From: Hortaea werneckii
Lineage: Eukaryota > Ascomycota > Dothideomycetes > Mycosphaerellales > Teratosphaeriaceae
Direction of reading: 5' to 3'
NCBI GenBank assembly: GCA_037044905.1
Contig: JBAOKB010000096.1
Span: forward strand, 46,237-110,236
Length of the DNA stretch: 64,000 bases
Made by a program: the position numbers and the translations under genes. Positions within the stretch are counted from its first letter, which is position 1, and each line of letters begins with the position of its first letter. Below, in pieces: positions 9,707 to 21,687 of the stretch. Under the pieces are notes generated by a model. It was not told the origin of the DNA, ran no database searches, and saw only the letters and a list, made by a program, of their open reading frames with translations.

Positions 9707-12700
9707 ATGGCAGCACCCGCTGCGACATCAAGCAGTGACGAGAATCTCCCTCAGACAACTTCATACGAAGAAAGTTCACCCTTTCCCACGGATGCTGGGG
9801 CCCAATCCCCGGATGTGAACAATGGCGGCCGACCATCACGACAATCCAAGATGCACGAGAACGACGCCATCAAGAGCTTCCAAACTAATTGGCCCCAATC
9901 CAGCCGACAATCCACCATGCCGGACCCGAACAAGCTCAAGCGCGATGAGTTCGTCATGGACACGAATAATTCGTCCATCGTCAGCAAGCGGAGTGTCGAG
10001 AAGCTCTACTATGCCAACGGCAACGGCGAGCCTGAGTATTTCCGCTACTTTGTAAGCAAGTTCAAGCGGCGGAGTCCCCTGATCAATCGTGGTTACTGGC
10101 TACGGATGAAGGCTGTGGAGCACACGGTCACGAGGTTTCTGGCCGAGCAGACGGCAAAGAAGAAAGTTGTGATTAACTTGGGATGCGGATAGTAAGTTTT
10201 CTTTCTCGCCTGACGTCCTGCCATTGTGGATGCGATGAAGGGGTGGCAAATCCAACGAGAACCGGTCAAGCTAATCTCGCATGTCGGTCTTTCTCAACAG
10301 CGATCCATTACCCTTCCTCTATCTAGGCAAGCATCCAGAACTATGCGACAACACCACCTTCGTCGACGTCGACTATCCAGTATTAATGCAAAACAAACTC
10401 GGCATCATCGAAAAGACAGAGCAACTTCGCATTCTCCTCCCCAAACTCACCAAAACCAGCAACGAAACGGGTCTCCTCGGCTCAAGCGACCCGTACGTAG
10501 CCATCGGCTGCGATCTCTACAACCTAGACGCCCTCCGCCACATCCTCCACGACCACCTCCGCGTCGAGGACGCTTCCGTCGCCATCCTCTTCGTCGCCGA
10601 GGTCTCAACCGCTTACATGGACAAGCAATCCACCCAGGACATCCTCGCCTGGACCTCAGGACTGCCCGACGTCCGCTTCTGCCTCCTCGAGCAGCACCTC
10701 CCGGACGGCGCCGACCACCCTTTCGCCCGCACCATGCTTGCACACTTCCAAAAACTCCGCACCCCGCTCCACCACATCGGCACCATGACCGAAATGAAAC
10801 AGCGCTTCGCCGACGCAGGCTGGCCAGACGCGGGGATCGACATCCGCAGCCTGTGGGAACTCTGGAGCGACCCGACGTTCCTAACAGCCGAACAGCGCCG
10901 GGGTCTCGACAAAGTCGAGCCCTTCGACGAATGGGAGGAATTCGCCCTCTTCGCCAGCCACTACTTCCTCCTCCTCGCCGAACGCAAGGCCGACCAGGAC
11001 TGGTCGCATCGGCCTTACCGCGCCTCCCTCGCCGGCTCCACCAGCCGTCTCTCCCTCGCCTCCAGCCACGCCGGATCCGGCTCGGAGTCCCCCGTCCCCA
11101 ACGTCCCGCAGGAACAGCCCCTGCAGGCTCCCGAACTCCCAGGTTCCTTCGTCCCCAGACGCTTCGCCGCTGTGGTCCCCGCGACGTCGGAGATTTCCGA
11201 GGGCGAGGCCGTGGGGTTGTTAGCGGGTACGGGGAGCCAGGAGCGTTTGACGGATTGCGATACCTATTCCCGGACTGAGGACTTGTTACCTATCACGGGC
11301 CCGCCAATGCGGCAGGGGGTTATGTGTCATACCGTCACACGGTTGGGAGGCACGAGTAATTGTCTGATGGTCGGGGGCAGGACGTCGCCGGATAAGGCGC
11401 TAGCGGAGTGCTGGATCCGACTGGATGGGATGTGGAAGAAGGGACCGAATTTACCGGAGGGAAGATATCGACATTGTGCTGTCCCCTTACGATTGCCGAC
11501 CGAGCCGCGTCCGGCGCACACGGTGCTGGTGTTCGGCGGGAAGACCAGCGATGGGAGCGTGTTGGACGAGTGGCTGTTGTGGATGGGCGAAGGTGGGTGG
11601 CGACGGGTGCATGTGGTCGGGGATGCGCCGCCGGCGCGGTTCGGAGCTGCGATGATCACGGATGCGCGGGAAGGGGTTTCGGGGGTTTTGGTGGGAGGCA
11701 TGACGAGCGCGGGGCGCGTGTTGACGGATTTCTGGCACTGGAGTCTCGAGGCGGATATGAGTCTTTACTGTCGGAATGTGACGCAGAAGGCTTCGGCGGT
11801 CCTGCGGAATAATGCGGCGATCCTAGGCAGGTTCGGTGCCCAGCTCGTGCGGACGAATCGGGGGATTCTGATGATTGGCGGGATCTGTGGTGGTCGGATG
11901 TTGACGAGTCAGGATGAGATTCTGAATATGAAGACGCTCCGGACGCATCCTGTGGTGGGCAAGCGGCCGCTTTTTATTGGTTCGTCCATCACGGATGTGG
12001 ATGGTGGGTTGATCGTGCTTGGGGGTGGTGCGACGTGCTTCTCTTTCGGGACGTACTGGACCAAGCCGTCGATCTTGACGGATAGTCCGCAGGCATCATT
12101 GAAGTGTGGATGGCATCTGTTAAGCACGCAGAAAGCGGACATGTCGCTCGCGCCACCTATAGACGAACCCAAGAGCCGAGCGAGTGAAGTGCCCAGGGGT
12201 CCCACGAACGGCAATCGAGTGGTATCCAACGTCGAGCCGAATGGCAATACGCCAGCAAGCGACGGACTGAGATTACCCGATCCATCTTACATCCCTCGCA
12301 GAAGCCTAGCACACGGTATCGACTTTGAGCGACATGTGGAGGAAGGCAAACCGGTCATCTTTTCCGACGGAGACATTGGACCTTGCACGGAGCTATGGAA
12401 CAACCAATACCTCACCGAGACCATCGGGTACCACCGCAAAGTGATCGTGCACGCCTCCCGCCACGAAAAGATGGACTTCCAAAACCGCAACTTCGACTAC
12501 GTAACGCAAAACTTCGGCGACTTCCTCAACAACTGCGCGCGCGGCGAGCAACTCTACCTCCGCTCCGTCTCGCACGACGCCCCCTCCGACCAACCCACCA
12601 ACCTCGCCGACGACTACCCGGAAATCGCCGCCGACTTCGAACTCCCCGGCGAACTAATCCACGTGGTGGAAAACCTGCACAGCTCCCCTCTCCGCATCTC

Positions 12701-13304
12701 CGGCCCCGTCACCATGTGGCTCCACTACGACGTCATGGCCAACATCCTAATCCAAGTCCGGGGCCAAAAACGCCTGGTCCTCTACCCGCCCTCGGACGTC
12801 TCGCACTTGAATTTCCCCCCCGGCGCCTCCAGCTCCTCCCTCGACATCTTCCACCCGTCGGATTTCCACACCCGCAACGCCCTCGTGCATACGCACCCGT
12901 ACGAGGCCGTGTTGAACCCGGGCGATATCCTGTTTATCCCGCCCATGTGGATCCATACTGCGGTCCCCACCACTCCAACCAACAACAACAACAACAACAA
13001 CCCCAACGCCCCTGCCTCCTCATCATCATCAGAAATCCCAGCGACCAGCGTCGCAGTCAACATCTTCTTCCGCTCCCTTTCGCCCACCTCCTACGCGGCC
13101 GGCCGCGACGTCTACGGCAACCGCGACCTGGCGCCGTACGAGCGGGGGAGGAAAGACCTTAAGCGGATTGTCAGGGGGTTTGATGATTTGCCCCCGGATG
13201 TCGCGGGTTTCTATCTCGAGAGGTTGGGGCAGGAGTTGGTGGAGGAGGCGCGACGGGTCGGGCGGAGCTCGTTGTTGCATACTGTTTATGCGGAGTTGTC
13301 TTAG
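9707..13304 (+). CDS. ppm2: tRNA wybutosine-synthesizing protein 4 with C-terminal JmjC domain (TYW4/Ppm2)
   Basis: Exons are 9707-10191 and 10301-13304, with a 109-nt intron (1162 aa). Residues about 60-400 are a leucine-carboxyl-methyltransferase-type SAM domain. The SAM motif NLGCGYDPLPFLYL is split by the intron, and it is followed by FVDVDYP, EVSTAYMD and the FDEWEEF block. Residues about 500-790 hold Kelch-like repeats (CLMVGGRTSPD, VLVFGGKTSDGSVLDEWLL, GVLVGGMTSAG). The C-terminus is a JmjC/cupin domain with iron ligands H970-x-D972 (WLHYDV) and H1047 (PPMWIHTA). TYW4 methylates and methoxycarbonylates yW-72 on tRNA-Phe position 37 to give wybutosine. The JmjC part resembles TYW5-type hydroxylases; its joining to TYW4 is known in fungi. 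An Asn/Ser microsatellite interrupts the JmjC domain just after H1047. Confidence 0.95.
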
Positions 13305-13445
13305 AGAGGGTCTGGTCTCTTTTTGCCCCACTTCTTTTTGGGGTGTAGGGGGAGGGAGGGAGGGATGGGTTGTAGATTAGTAGAGGAGGAGGAGGAGGAA
13401 AGGGGGAGGGAAGAAGGGGGAGACGGGTTTTCTTCTTTTTCTCCT

Positions 13446-13475
13446 CCCCCCCCCCCCCCCCCCCCTTTTTTTTTT
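13446..13475. repeat. C20T10 homopolymer junction
   Basis: Twenty C followed by ten T in the 3' flank of ppm2. It is a candidate triplex or i-motif former, and a place where read errors in length are likely. Confidence 0.9.
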
Positions 13476-13843
13476 GTTTCCCTTCTTTTGGTTTTTCGTT
13501 TATGCCTTTCTTTTCTTGCGTTTCTGCCGTTTGATGCGGTCAGGTTACATAGGGTATGGGGAGGGCAAAAAGATTAGGCATGTCCAAAAGGCGGGGGGAC
13601 ACGGGATCTCTTTCTCAATGGTTTATTTCTTTCTCGTTTTCTTTTTTTTTTTTTTACTTTTATTGTTGTAAATGTAGATAGGTCCAGCGTTCTACGCAAA
13701 AGCTATCAGGTACAAGCTTCTTCTTCTTCTCCTCCTTTTCCTCCCTCGTTCTTTGTTTTCTTTTTTCTTTTCTTTTCTTTCTCTCCCACATTTTATCCCT
13801 TTCCTCTTGTGTCTTTTTGTCCTCCTGTCCCTCCCTCCCCCCT

Positions 13844-13871
13844 CCCCCCCCCCCCCCCCCCCCCCCCCCCC
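13844..13871. repeat. Poly-C run of 28
   Basis: Uninterrupted run of 28 cytosines within a pyrimidine-rich strand downstream of ppm2. The exact length is assembly-dependent. Confidence 0.9.
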
Positions 13872-14871
13872 GCATTTCCTATTCGATTTTAATATAGAAA
13901 AGAAATTCTAAAAAAATAAAAGGACAAGAAGATAGAGAGGGACGAGGGAAAGGATAGGAAGGGAAAAAGTTAAGGATAAGGTAAAGAGGAAAAGAGGGCA
14001 AAAAGAATCTTTTAGTAGAAGCACCCTAGCCAAAAAGTACTTCTACCTTCTATAACCATTACATTGTCTCTCCTTCTTTCCGAGTGCTTACTACCTAGGT
14101 AGAGGATAGGACTATCGAGGGTTCTTACGCTTCTTCCTCTTCCCTTGTCCCTTTTTATTTTTTCTTTCTTTCCTTCTTTCTTTTTTTTTTTTTTTTTTTT
14201 TGCTCTATCTAAGATTTATCCGCGTGTATCTAACCTAGAAGGGATAGAAAAGAAGAAAAGATAGAAGGAAGAAAAAATCGCCTTTATATGTGTATTTCTC
14301 TCTTATCTTTTTCTCTCTCCTTAGCAAAGTACTCGATTTCTTTTTTGTTTCTTTTCCTATATTCTTTGTTTTTTTTTTTTCTTCTTTCTTCTACTTTTAG
14401 CGAGGACGTTTTGTTTTAAGACACCACCTCGTCTTAGGACGCTGCCCTCGAGACTGCTACAGTCCCGCTCACGATTGGAGTTGAAGACCGTGAGAAAAGG
14501 CATAGCGCCCGCCCCGCTGTGTGGCGCGTTCGGCTCCAGGACTTGGCTTTGAGCTGGAGGGGGCGGCGAGGAGGGCGCGCGCGGACACATCATCTTGCGC
14601 TAGTCTCCCTCTCTCTCTTTCTCTCTGAGTGAGGGGAGATTGAGGAGCGAGGGCCGTTTCGATAGCGAAGCACTGTTGGGCGTGAATTGTTGAGATTGGG
14701 ATGTTCAATTTTTCTCTCTCATGATGTCTCGGAAGCCGTTGGGTGCAAACGATTGTGGAAATTGGAGATCTTATTAAGAGCAGCCAAGTTTAAACGTAGA
14801 AGGTATTATTACTGTTGGTACTACAGTCTGTACTATGTAATTTCCATCCGGCTGACTTATCTACCGTTGTT

Positions 14872-14913
14872 ATGATGATGATGATGAGGAGGAGGAGGAG
14901 GAGGAGGAGGAGG
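14872..14913. repeat. Trinucleotide microsatellite (ATG)5(AGG)9
   Basis: Five ATG units pass directly into nine AGG units in noncoding DNA upstream of pps1. Confidence 0.9.
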
Positions 14914-15799
14914 GGAAGGCGGAAGAAGAGCAGAAGGGAAAGAATAGGCGTAGTCACAGCAAGAGAGGGGCAACACGTCCATCTTCGGGTTCCTCATTAT
15001 TATTCTATACAAGAACGAACTACGAAAGGGAACGACTTCGCTAGAGGCTAGGTCTGTTCCCCAGCTTTTCTTTTTGGGCGGTCGTTATCAAGTACTATGG
15101 ATGGGTTGCAAGGGTACTGTATCGTTGGTGTGTACGGCAGAGAGAGCAGATCCCTGTCAGCATGGCGCTTATTAGTCCCCGTTACGCCAGCTCTCTCGGC
15201 TGTAGAGCCGAGCCAAACAATGGAGCTGTCCATCTAGGCTGTCTTGGGTTTAGCTCCCATCGTGTCCAACCACAGCCACTGTCGCAGACGGAGACTGACG
15301 TTCTTTCATGAAGGGTGAGAGGAAGACGACGACGACGGTTGAGGCGATGATGATGATCGGCGGCAATCGCCGTGTCTTATCATCTCGATTGAGACAGGAG
15401 AAATAGACAGGAGGTCGAGGACATGCGCCAGTCGTTCGCCAGAGCTCGGATACCTAGGTAGGCCATCGCGATGTGACGCCAGTTGCGCGACTTTGACTGG
15501 GGCGGAAGGCAGCGCAGTGGGCGGGAGAGGCTGATCCTATGCACCCAGGGCCAAAGTATCCACGCCGTTTAAGCGGGTCTCGCCCTTGTCTACTATGTGT
15601 GTACATGCTATGTAGTGGTGTCTCATTGGGTAATCCCCTCCTCACTAGCAGCAGCTTCCGGGGTCCGACCCGCTCTAGACGGCGGGTTGGCGGGCGGGTG
15701 AGGTGCGTAAGTGCCCGGGCGGGCTGGGTGGCTCCAACACCTCGATCCCCAAGTTGGGGAGGGCGAGCTGCTGTGTGGGGATGGATGCGCTTGATGGGT

Positions 15800-15836
15800 G
15801 GTGGATGTGGACGTGGACGTGGACGTGGATGCGTGG
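15800..15836. repeat. GTGGAC-type hexanucleotide microsatellite
   Basis: Degenerate tandem copies of GTGGAC/GTGGAT in the pps1 upstream region, not in a supported gene. Confidence 0.8.
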
Positions 15837-16211
15837 TTGCGCATCCATCCATCCCATTCCTCACCACTGTCCTACCTCTCAATCTCCTCGACTTCCCCCT
15901 TTCCCACCTGATCATGCTGATAGAGTGAGATTCCTGTCTCATGATTGTATCGTCTCCTCTATGATTGACCCCATTAAACCTGCTACAATCCACAGCTGAA
16001 TGTGAAACCCCGATCCGTCTGCGAGCCTTATCGGACGGCCGCCGCATTCCACCACGATCAGCTTGGAAACCGCACCACAACATTGAACAAGACGATTGAT
16101 TCGATTCGACCAACCACCCCAGCGATCAAGTCCCATTGACTCCTCTTCTACCACTGTGTGCGTTGTTGAGCAACCACCACCATCTCAACAGCGACATCGA
16201 CATCCGATGTA

Positions 16212-18357
16212 ATGGCAGCCCAAGTGTGCGCCAGACCAGCTCCCGTACCCCACCAACCCGCCTCCACCACCTCCTCCCAACTCTCCATCAACACCTCGCA
16301 AGCCGGCTCCCCCAAACCCCTCCCACACAAGCACATTCCCTACTGCTCGCCCGGTCCGCGTCCCACCTCGCATCAACTCGACACCCCACCCGTATCCCCG
16401 CCTGAGTCGGGTCAGCTCGTCGAGACCACCTCCCTGCTCTACCCACCCAGCGGCTTTGACAAGATCACCAATGAACCTCCCATATACTCCATCTCGGCCG
16501 AGAAGCTATCGCAAGCAATCGACCACCTAGCCACCCAGCCTTTACCCGCCGCCGAGCAAGTCTTCCCCTGGCTCCACGGCTTACACCCGGAGAACCAACT
16601 GCAACTGGCCTTCTTCACCGCCCGCAAGAAGTCCCTCCGCCGCACGCCCAAATGCCTCCGCGGCCTGACCATCGTCAAAGCCGGCGGCGACCTCTCGCAC
16701 AGCCGCTTGAAAGGCGCCATCGCCGCGGACGAGATCCTCTGTCCCGCGAAGCCGGGTCGGGATCGGAAGAGCGAAGAAGGCGAGTTCCTCGATGTCGACC
16801 CCAAGGATGGCTTCAGCGTGCGCAATTTCCATATCCAGACGTGTAAGATGGCTACGGTCAGCGATCTCGTCGTGTATCGCGATTATCAGACGCCGCGGGA
16901 GGAGGCGGAGCGGTTGGCGAGACGGCTCGCGCGGGCTCAGGCTGCGTGGCAGAGGAAGACGGACGGGTCGGCGTTTGGGGGGCGGATGTTTAATACTTTT
17001 ATCGTTTCGGGTGCGTCGTCTACTGATCCCATCCGATGGAGAAGTGTGTGTAAAACGACAGGATCTTGCTGACTAGTCCACCCAGATGAATACCTCAAAA
17101 TCGAAGCCGTCTACCCGGAGCTTATCGCCCTGGACTCTGATGGCTGCATGACCCCCTCCGCCCTCGACTTCTTCCACGCCGAGCGCGTCGAGATGTGCTC
17201 CATGACGGCCGCGACGGAAATCTCGCCCAATGTCTGGCTAGGCCCGACGCCGGATCCCAGCGTGGACCTCCAAACCAGCGCCCTGCCTTCCCCGTCATCC
17301 AAAGATCCTCCCTTTGACATCATGATCGAAGCGAGCGATATCGCGCAGATCCCCGAACCCAAGGCCTTCAAACTCCTCGACGACCTCCTCCACCGCAAAG
17401 CCAACGCCGAATTGGCCGAGAATGCGATCCCGCAGCTGGAATTCCCCGGTTCGGGAGCCATTTTGCCCCCGACTTGGTCGCAGGCGGAAGTCGACGGGTT
17501 GCTGGCCACGTGTCAGTGGATTTATCGGCAGGCGCATACGCCGCCTTCGTCTCCCTCCGGATCCTCCTCCCCGGTTTCGAAACGGAGGGATAGCAAGCTC
17601 TCCCTCAGCAGCAGCAGCAGCAGCGGCGGGGGCGCAGCCGACGCGGACATGGATGTGGACGAGGATGGGGATGGCGATAGTCCCATGCACACCCCCTCTT
17701 CCTCCTCCACCTCTTCCCACCAAGGCCACCGCATCCTCCTCCACTGCACAGACGGCTACACCGAGTCCTCGCTCCTCGCCCTCGCCTACTACATCTTCGC
17801 CGAATACGTCCCCGTGCACACCGCCTGGATCGCGCTGCACCGGGACCTCGGCCGGAATTTCTTCGCGTACGCCACGGACGTCGCGTTACTCCGCGCCATC
17901 CAACCCCGTCTCTTACAGGCGTCGCCTAAACACGTCCCAGAGGTTGGTATGTCGATGTTGTGTCCCCCGACCCCCGAATGGGTGGAGAAGATGGATGGGT
18001 CCCTGCCGAGTAGGATTCTAGACCATTTGTACCTGGGCAATCTGGGCCATGCGAATAATTTGGGTTTGTTAAGGGAGTTGGGGATTGGACGGGTGTTGAG
18101 TGTGGGGGAGCCGGTGGGGTGGGGGTGTGAGGATGAGGGGGATGGGGAGGGGGGAACAGAGGAGGGCAGGGAGGAGGGGAAGGGGAAGGGTGGTTGGAAG
18201 AGGGGGGATTGGATGTTTGTCGATCAGACGCAGGATAATGGGGTGGATCCGTTGATGGGGCAGTTTGGGCGGTGTTTGGAGTTTATCGGTATGTCTTCTT
18301 CTTTTCCTTCTTTTTTCTTTTTTCTTTTCTGTTTTTGAAGGATACACCTGTCGATTC

Positions 18358-18397
<40 letters not shown>

Positions 18398-18904
18398 TTT
18401 TTTTTTTCTCATTTCCCAACTCAACCTAAACTCCTTTACCGATCCCCCTTCGCCACACTCCTTCCCCCCCGCCCCGGGTCCTCCCTTCACCACATCCCCA
18501 ACCCGAACTGACACCCTCCTCCTCCTCAAAACACAGAACAAGGTCGTCGCAATGGAACCAGCACCCTAGTGCACTGCCGCGTCGGCGTCTCCCGCTCGGC
18601 GACTATCTGCATCGCGCACGTGATGCAGACTTTAAACCTCTCGTTTCCGAGGGCATATTGTTTCGTCCGCGCCCGGAGGCTGAATGTGATTATTCAGCCC
18701 CATCTGCGCTTCGTGTGGGAGTTGATGAAGTGGGAGGAGGTGTTGCAACGAAGGGGAGAGGGAGGACAGGGGGAGAAAGGTGGGGATGGGGATGGGGAGC
18801 AGGAGGTGGTGGGGTTGGGGATGGGAAGGGTGAGGAGGGAAATGGAGTGGTCGAGTGTGTGTCGCGAGATTGCTGCTATGAATCGGCCTTATTCCCGGCA
18901 ATAG
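16212..18904 (+). CDS. pps1: Dual-specificity protein phosphatase, Pps1 family
   Basis: Exons are 16212-17010, 17086-18288 and 18537-18904 (789 aa; yeast Pps1 is about 807), with introns of 75 and 248 nt. The last exon carries the active PTP loop HCRVGVSRSAT (Cys681, Arg687), followed by AYCFVRARRLNVIIQPHLRF. A second, upstream PTP-like loop, LLHCTDGYTESSLLALAYY, keeps His486 and Cys487 but has Glu at the position of the catalytic Arg, so it is probably inactive. This two-module layout matches Pps1, which dephosphorylates Tyr and Ser/Thr and is linked to S-phase control in yeast. Inserts rich in Ser, Gly and Asp (about residues 425-475) and Gly/Glu (about 615-640) look disordered. Intron 2 holds a C39T10 run. 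The start is in good context (gtaATGGCA). Confidence 0.92.
18359..18407. repeat. C39T10 tract inside pps1 intron 2
   Basis: Thirty-nine C followed by about ten T in the plus strand, within the intron that separates the conserved body from the catalytic exon of pps1. It lies upstream of the acceptor, so it would be part of the pre-mRNA pyrimidine region. Confidence 0.95.
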
Positions 18905-20634
18905 GGGTTATGAGGAGATATGGGGATTGTGGGAGGGGGAATGGGGAGGAGGGCCCTTCCTTCCTCCCTTTCTATTTCCTCGCGAGAACGAAGCGAGGTA
19001 AAGGGTAAAGCGGGAGGGAGAGATATCGGGGTTGCGCGCGCGCGGGAGAGGACGTAAACCCCCCCCTTCCTCCCACGGGATTTTCTGAGGCGATAGGTGC
19101 AAATGTGTGTATGGGGAGGGAAAGAGCCCCGGACACCCTCTCTCCACCCTTTTCCTCCACCAGCCCTTCCCCACCCTCACCTCCTTTCTTTGAGACGGGG
19201 GACCCGATGCGATCCTCGAGTCTTTAGGGAGAAGGGATTTGACGATGCTTACGAAAAATCAACAACAACAACAACAACAACAAACGAATTGTGAATGAAT
19301 TTATTTTTTTCTCTCTTCTGGAATGGGGATTATGAACTGGGGGATGGGGGAAACGGAAATACGGCTTTCTTACGGGGTTTTGTTTCTTTTTATCTAGGGA
19401 AAGGGAAGGGGGGTGGGGACGGAGAGGGAATGGTCAGGGAGATATGAAAACGGAACTACGAACGATGGACGATGAAACGGGAAACGAAGAAAGGGAATAT
19501 ACAGTTTCCCCCCTCAGGCAGCGGGTGCTGTGAAGGGAAAGGGAAAGGGGGAACGGAGATCCCAGTTCGATCGGATATGGTTTTCGGGCGAGGGGGACGG
19601 TATGGCGTTTTTTGGTTTTATTTTTTTTTTTCTTCTTTTCGTTGGGGGTCCTGGAGTGAGTCTATTTCTCTTCCTCTCCCTGCCGGGATCTTTGTATGTA
19701 CACTTTTTATATTCTTATATTTCTAGTCATGGGTTTACTTTCTTCCTTTTCTTTTTTTCCATTTTGATTTTTTGTGTGTGTGTCTTTTCCTCTCCCCTCA
19801 ACCACACCCCGCCCCCCGCTCCTCCGTAGTGGCTCTTTTGTGGGGTCTCTCTTTTCCGTGTCGAGCCAATGCTTACTTACTTGCCCGAATTCGGTGGGTC
19901 GGTCGGGGAAAAATGGCGGAAACCTCTCTAAATCTGAGCCTTTTTTTTCTTTCTTTTTTCCAATTTGACATACTAGGAAGGGGAAACTTTCCTTATCGCT
20001 GTCCTCTCTCTCACTCTCACTCTCGTTCCCGTGTGAACATTACTTTTGAAGTCTTTGGGAAGGAACTAAAGGGGAATTCCCTCTCTGTAACCCGGGTCTT
20101 CGACAGGGAGGAAAAGACTGGGAATTATGTCGCGGATGCGTGAGGTCGAGAAAAGAAAGGGTTTGTTTGGGAGGGCGGGGCCGGAGGGAGGAAGGGGAGG
20201 CACGCTTCGACAAAGTGGCCTTTACCCGTTTGTTGGAAGATAGATTCGCTTTCTTGGTCACACGCCAGGAGACAGACAAGCCAGGGAAGGCGAAAAAAGA
20301 AGGTCTTAGATGGAAGAAATGGGATCAGGGAAAAGAAGGCTCGAATAGAGTATACGGGCGAATCCGCACGAATACATTTGGCTATTTTTGAAGTCGTCAC
20401 GTAGCCTTTTTTGTGGGGTTTCCGGTTTGTATGCAAGACCCGGAAGCCAGGAGGAAAGAAACATATGTACATGAGGCTTGCATGAGAGAGTAAACACCCC
20501 CTTTGGCTCAAGATCATGAAAGAAAGAAGCCCATCTATGGCTTTGATTTGCAGATTTTTAATAAAAAGAAAAAAAAGGGGGGGAGCCTGCATATAGGACC
20601 CCCTTCTGTCGCAACAAATTTTCCCACACTCGTT
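18905..20634. other. Convergent 3' spacer pps1/tma46
   Basis: 1.7 kb of low-complexity, T- and G-rich sequence between converging genes. It includes a short (AAC)n repeat at 19261-19283. Open frames here are rich in Phe, Ser and Pro from homopolymers and show no domain. Nothing else is recognised. Confidence 0.55.
19261..19283. repeat. (AAC)n microsatellite
   Basis: Seven to eight AAC units in the pps1/tma46 spacer. Confidence 0.9.
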
Positions 20635-21687
20635 CTAAGAATCGCCCGTATACCCGTTAGTCTCGGCACCACCACCGCCAGCGATACCCAACCGCTCCTC
20701 CTCCTTCTTCTGCCGCGCAGCCTCGGTCTCCTTGCGCAGGGCCTCGAGGTTCCAGGCGCCGTCGTTGTCGTCGTCTTCTTCGTCCGAGGAAGCCTCCCAG
20801 TCGCCTTGCTCGAACATGGCACGGCCCGTGGCGTCCTTCATCTTCTTGGCCTCGTCCTCGGCCGCGCGCTTGTCCTGCCGCTTCTTCTTCCACTCGGCGA
20901 AGCTCTCGGCCGTGACGGGCGTCAGGTTCCCTTGCAGCTTGAACCGCTCGCTTTCGAGGAAGTCTTCCAGGGTCAGCGTCGCCAGCGGGGATTTGTCCAT
21001 CATCGCTTTCTCCGCTGCGCGCTGTTCTTTCGTCTTCAGCACGAAACCGGGAGGTAGCGAGTGCTTGTACATGCACTTATCGCCGCCGTTGGGACACGTC
21101 CAGAACCAGCCGTACTTCTGGTTCTCGACCGCCTCGATGAAGAACTTGCACACCTTGTCCGTGGTGGTCTTGGGGTTGCCGTGCTTGGACATGACCACGC
21201 TCCGCAGCTTCTCCTCGTCCCAGTCCGCCATGTCGTCCTTCTTCTTCTTCTCCTGCTCCTCCTCCTTCTCCGTCTCGCGCGTGTCGGTGTACAGCGACTT
21301 CTTCTCGCCCTTGCGCTCCACGTTCAGGTCGTGCGAGAACTTGCACTTCTTGCCCTTTTCGCACGCGCCCTTCTTGTAGAACTGGCAGAGGATGGTCTTG
21401 GGGTCGACGCCAAACGGTACCTTCTGCGTCTGGGTCGGCTTGAAGAGCTCGGCGGCTTCCTTACGGGCCTGCTCCGCCGCCGCCTTCTCCTTCTCTCGCG
21501 CGGCCTTCTCGGCCTCCTTGCGCTTCTGGTCTGGCGTGCCGCTGCCTGCTTGGGATGAGTTGATCTGTCGGATCTGCTTCTGGGCTGCACCGCCTTTCTT
21601 GTTCTTCATGCCGAACGTCTTGTCCTCGGTCGTCGGCTTCGCCTTCTTCGGCTCCTTCTGGGACTTGTCGTTCTTCTTGGGAGGCAT
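20635..21687 (-). CDS. TMA46: CCCH zinc-finger protein Tma46 / DFRP1 (ZC3H15 family)
   Basis: Single exon, 350 aa (yeast Tma46 is about 345). A Lys-rich N-terminus (MPPKKNDKSQKEPKKAKP) leads to the first CCCH finger, CQFYKKGACEKGKKCKFSHD. The second, longer finger is CKFFIEAVENQKYGWFWTCP followed by NGGDKCMYKH. The DRG-binding region after the fingers holds LPPGFVLKTKEQ and TLTLEDFLESERF. The family binds and stabilises the GTPase Rbg1/DRG1 and associates with translating ribosomes. The C-terminus is acidic (SSDEEDDDNDGAWNLEALRK). The gene is divergent from OST4 and converges on pps1. Confidence 0.93.
   Translation of the reverse strand: MPPKKNDKSQKEPKKAKPTTEDKTFGMKNKKGGAAQKQIRQINSSQAGSGTPDQKRKEAEKAAREKEKAAAEQARKEAAELFKPTQTQKVPFGVDPKTILCQFYKKGACEKGKKCKFSHDLNVERKGEKKSLYTDTRETEKEEEQEKKKKDDMADWDEEKLRSVVMSKHGNPKTTTDKVCKFFIEAVENQKYGWFWTCPNGGDKCMYKHSLPPGFVLKTKEQRAAEKAMMDKSPLATLTLEDFLESERFKLQGNLTPVTAESFAEWKKKRQDKRAAEDEAKKMKDATGRAMFEQGDWEASSDEEDDDNDGAWNLEALRKETEAARQKKEEERLGIAGGGGAETNGYTGDS

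Larger units (their letters stand above)
13305..16211. other. Long spacer between ppm2 and pps1 with homopolymer tracts
   Basis: 2.9 kb holding the ppm2 3' region and the pps1 promoter. The first 1.1 kb is built of poly-C, poly-T and purine-rich runs. From about 14.4 kb the sequence becomes ordinary. No tRNA or rRNA is seen. The longest open frame (15454-16113, minus) has an Arg/His/Pro composition typical of a shadow of GC-rich noncoding DNA and matches no family I know. Confidence 0.55.

Noticed and set aside
10226..11278. Long plus-strand Arg/Pro/His frame inside ppm2
   Set aside because: It is the out-of-phase shadow of GC-rich codons in the TYW4 exon. The same applies to 12383-13162.
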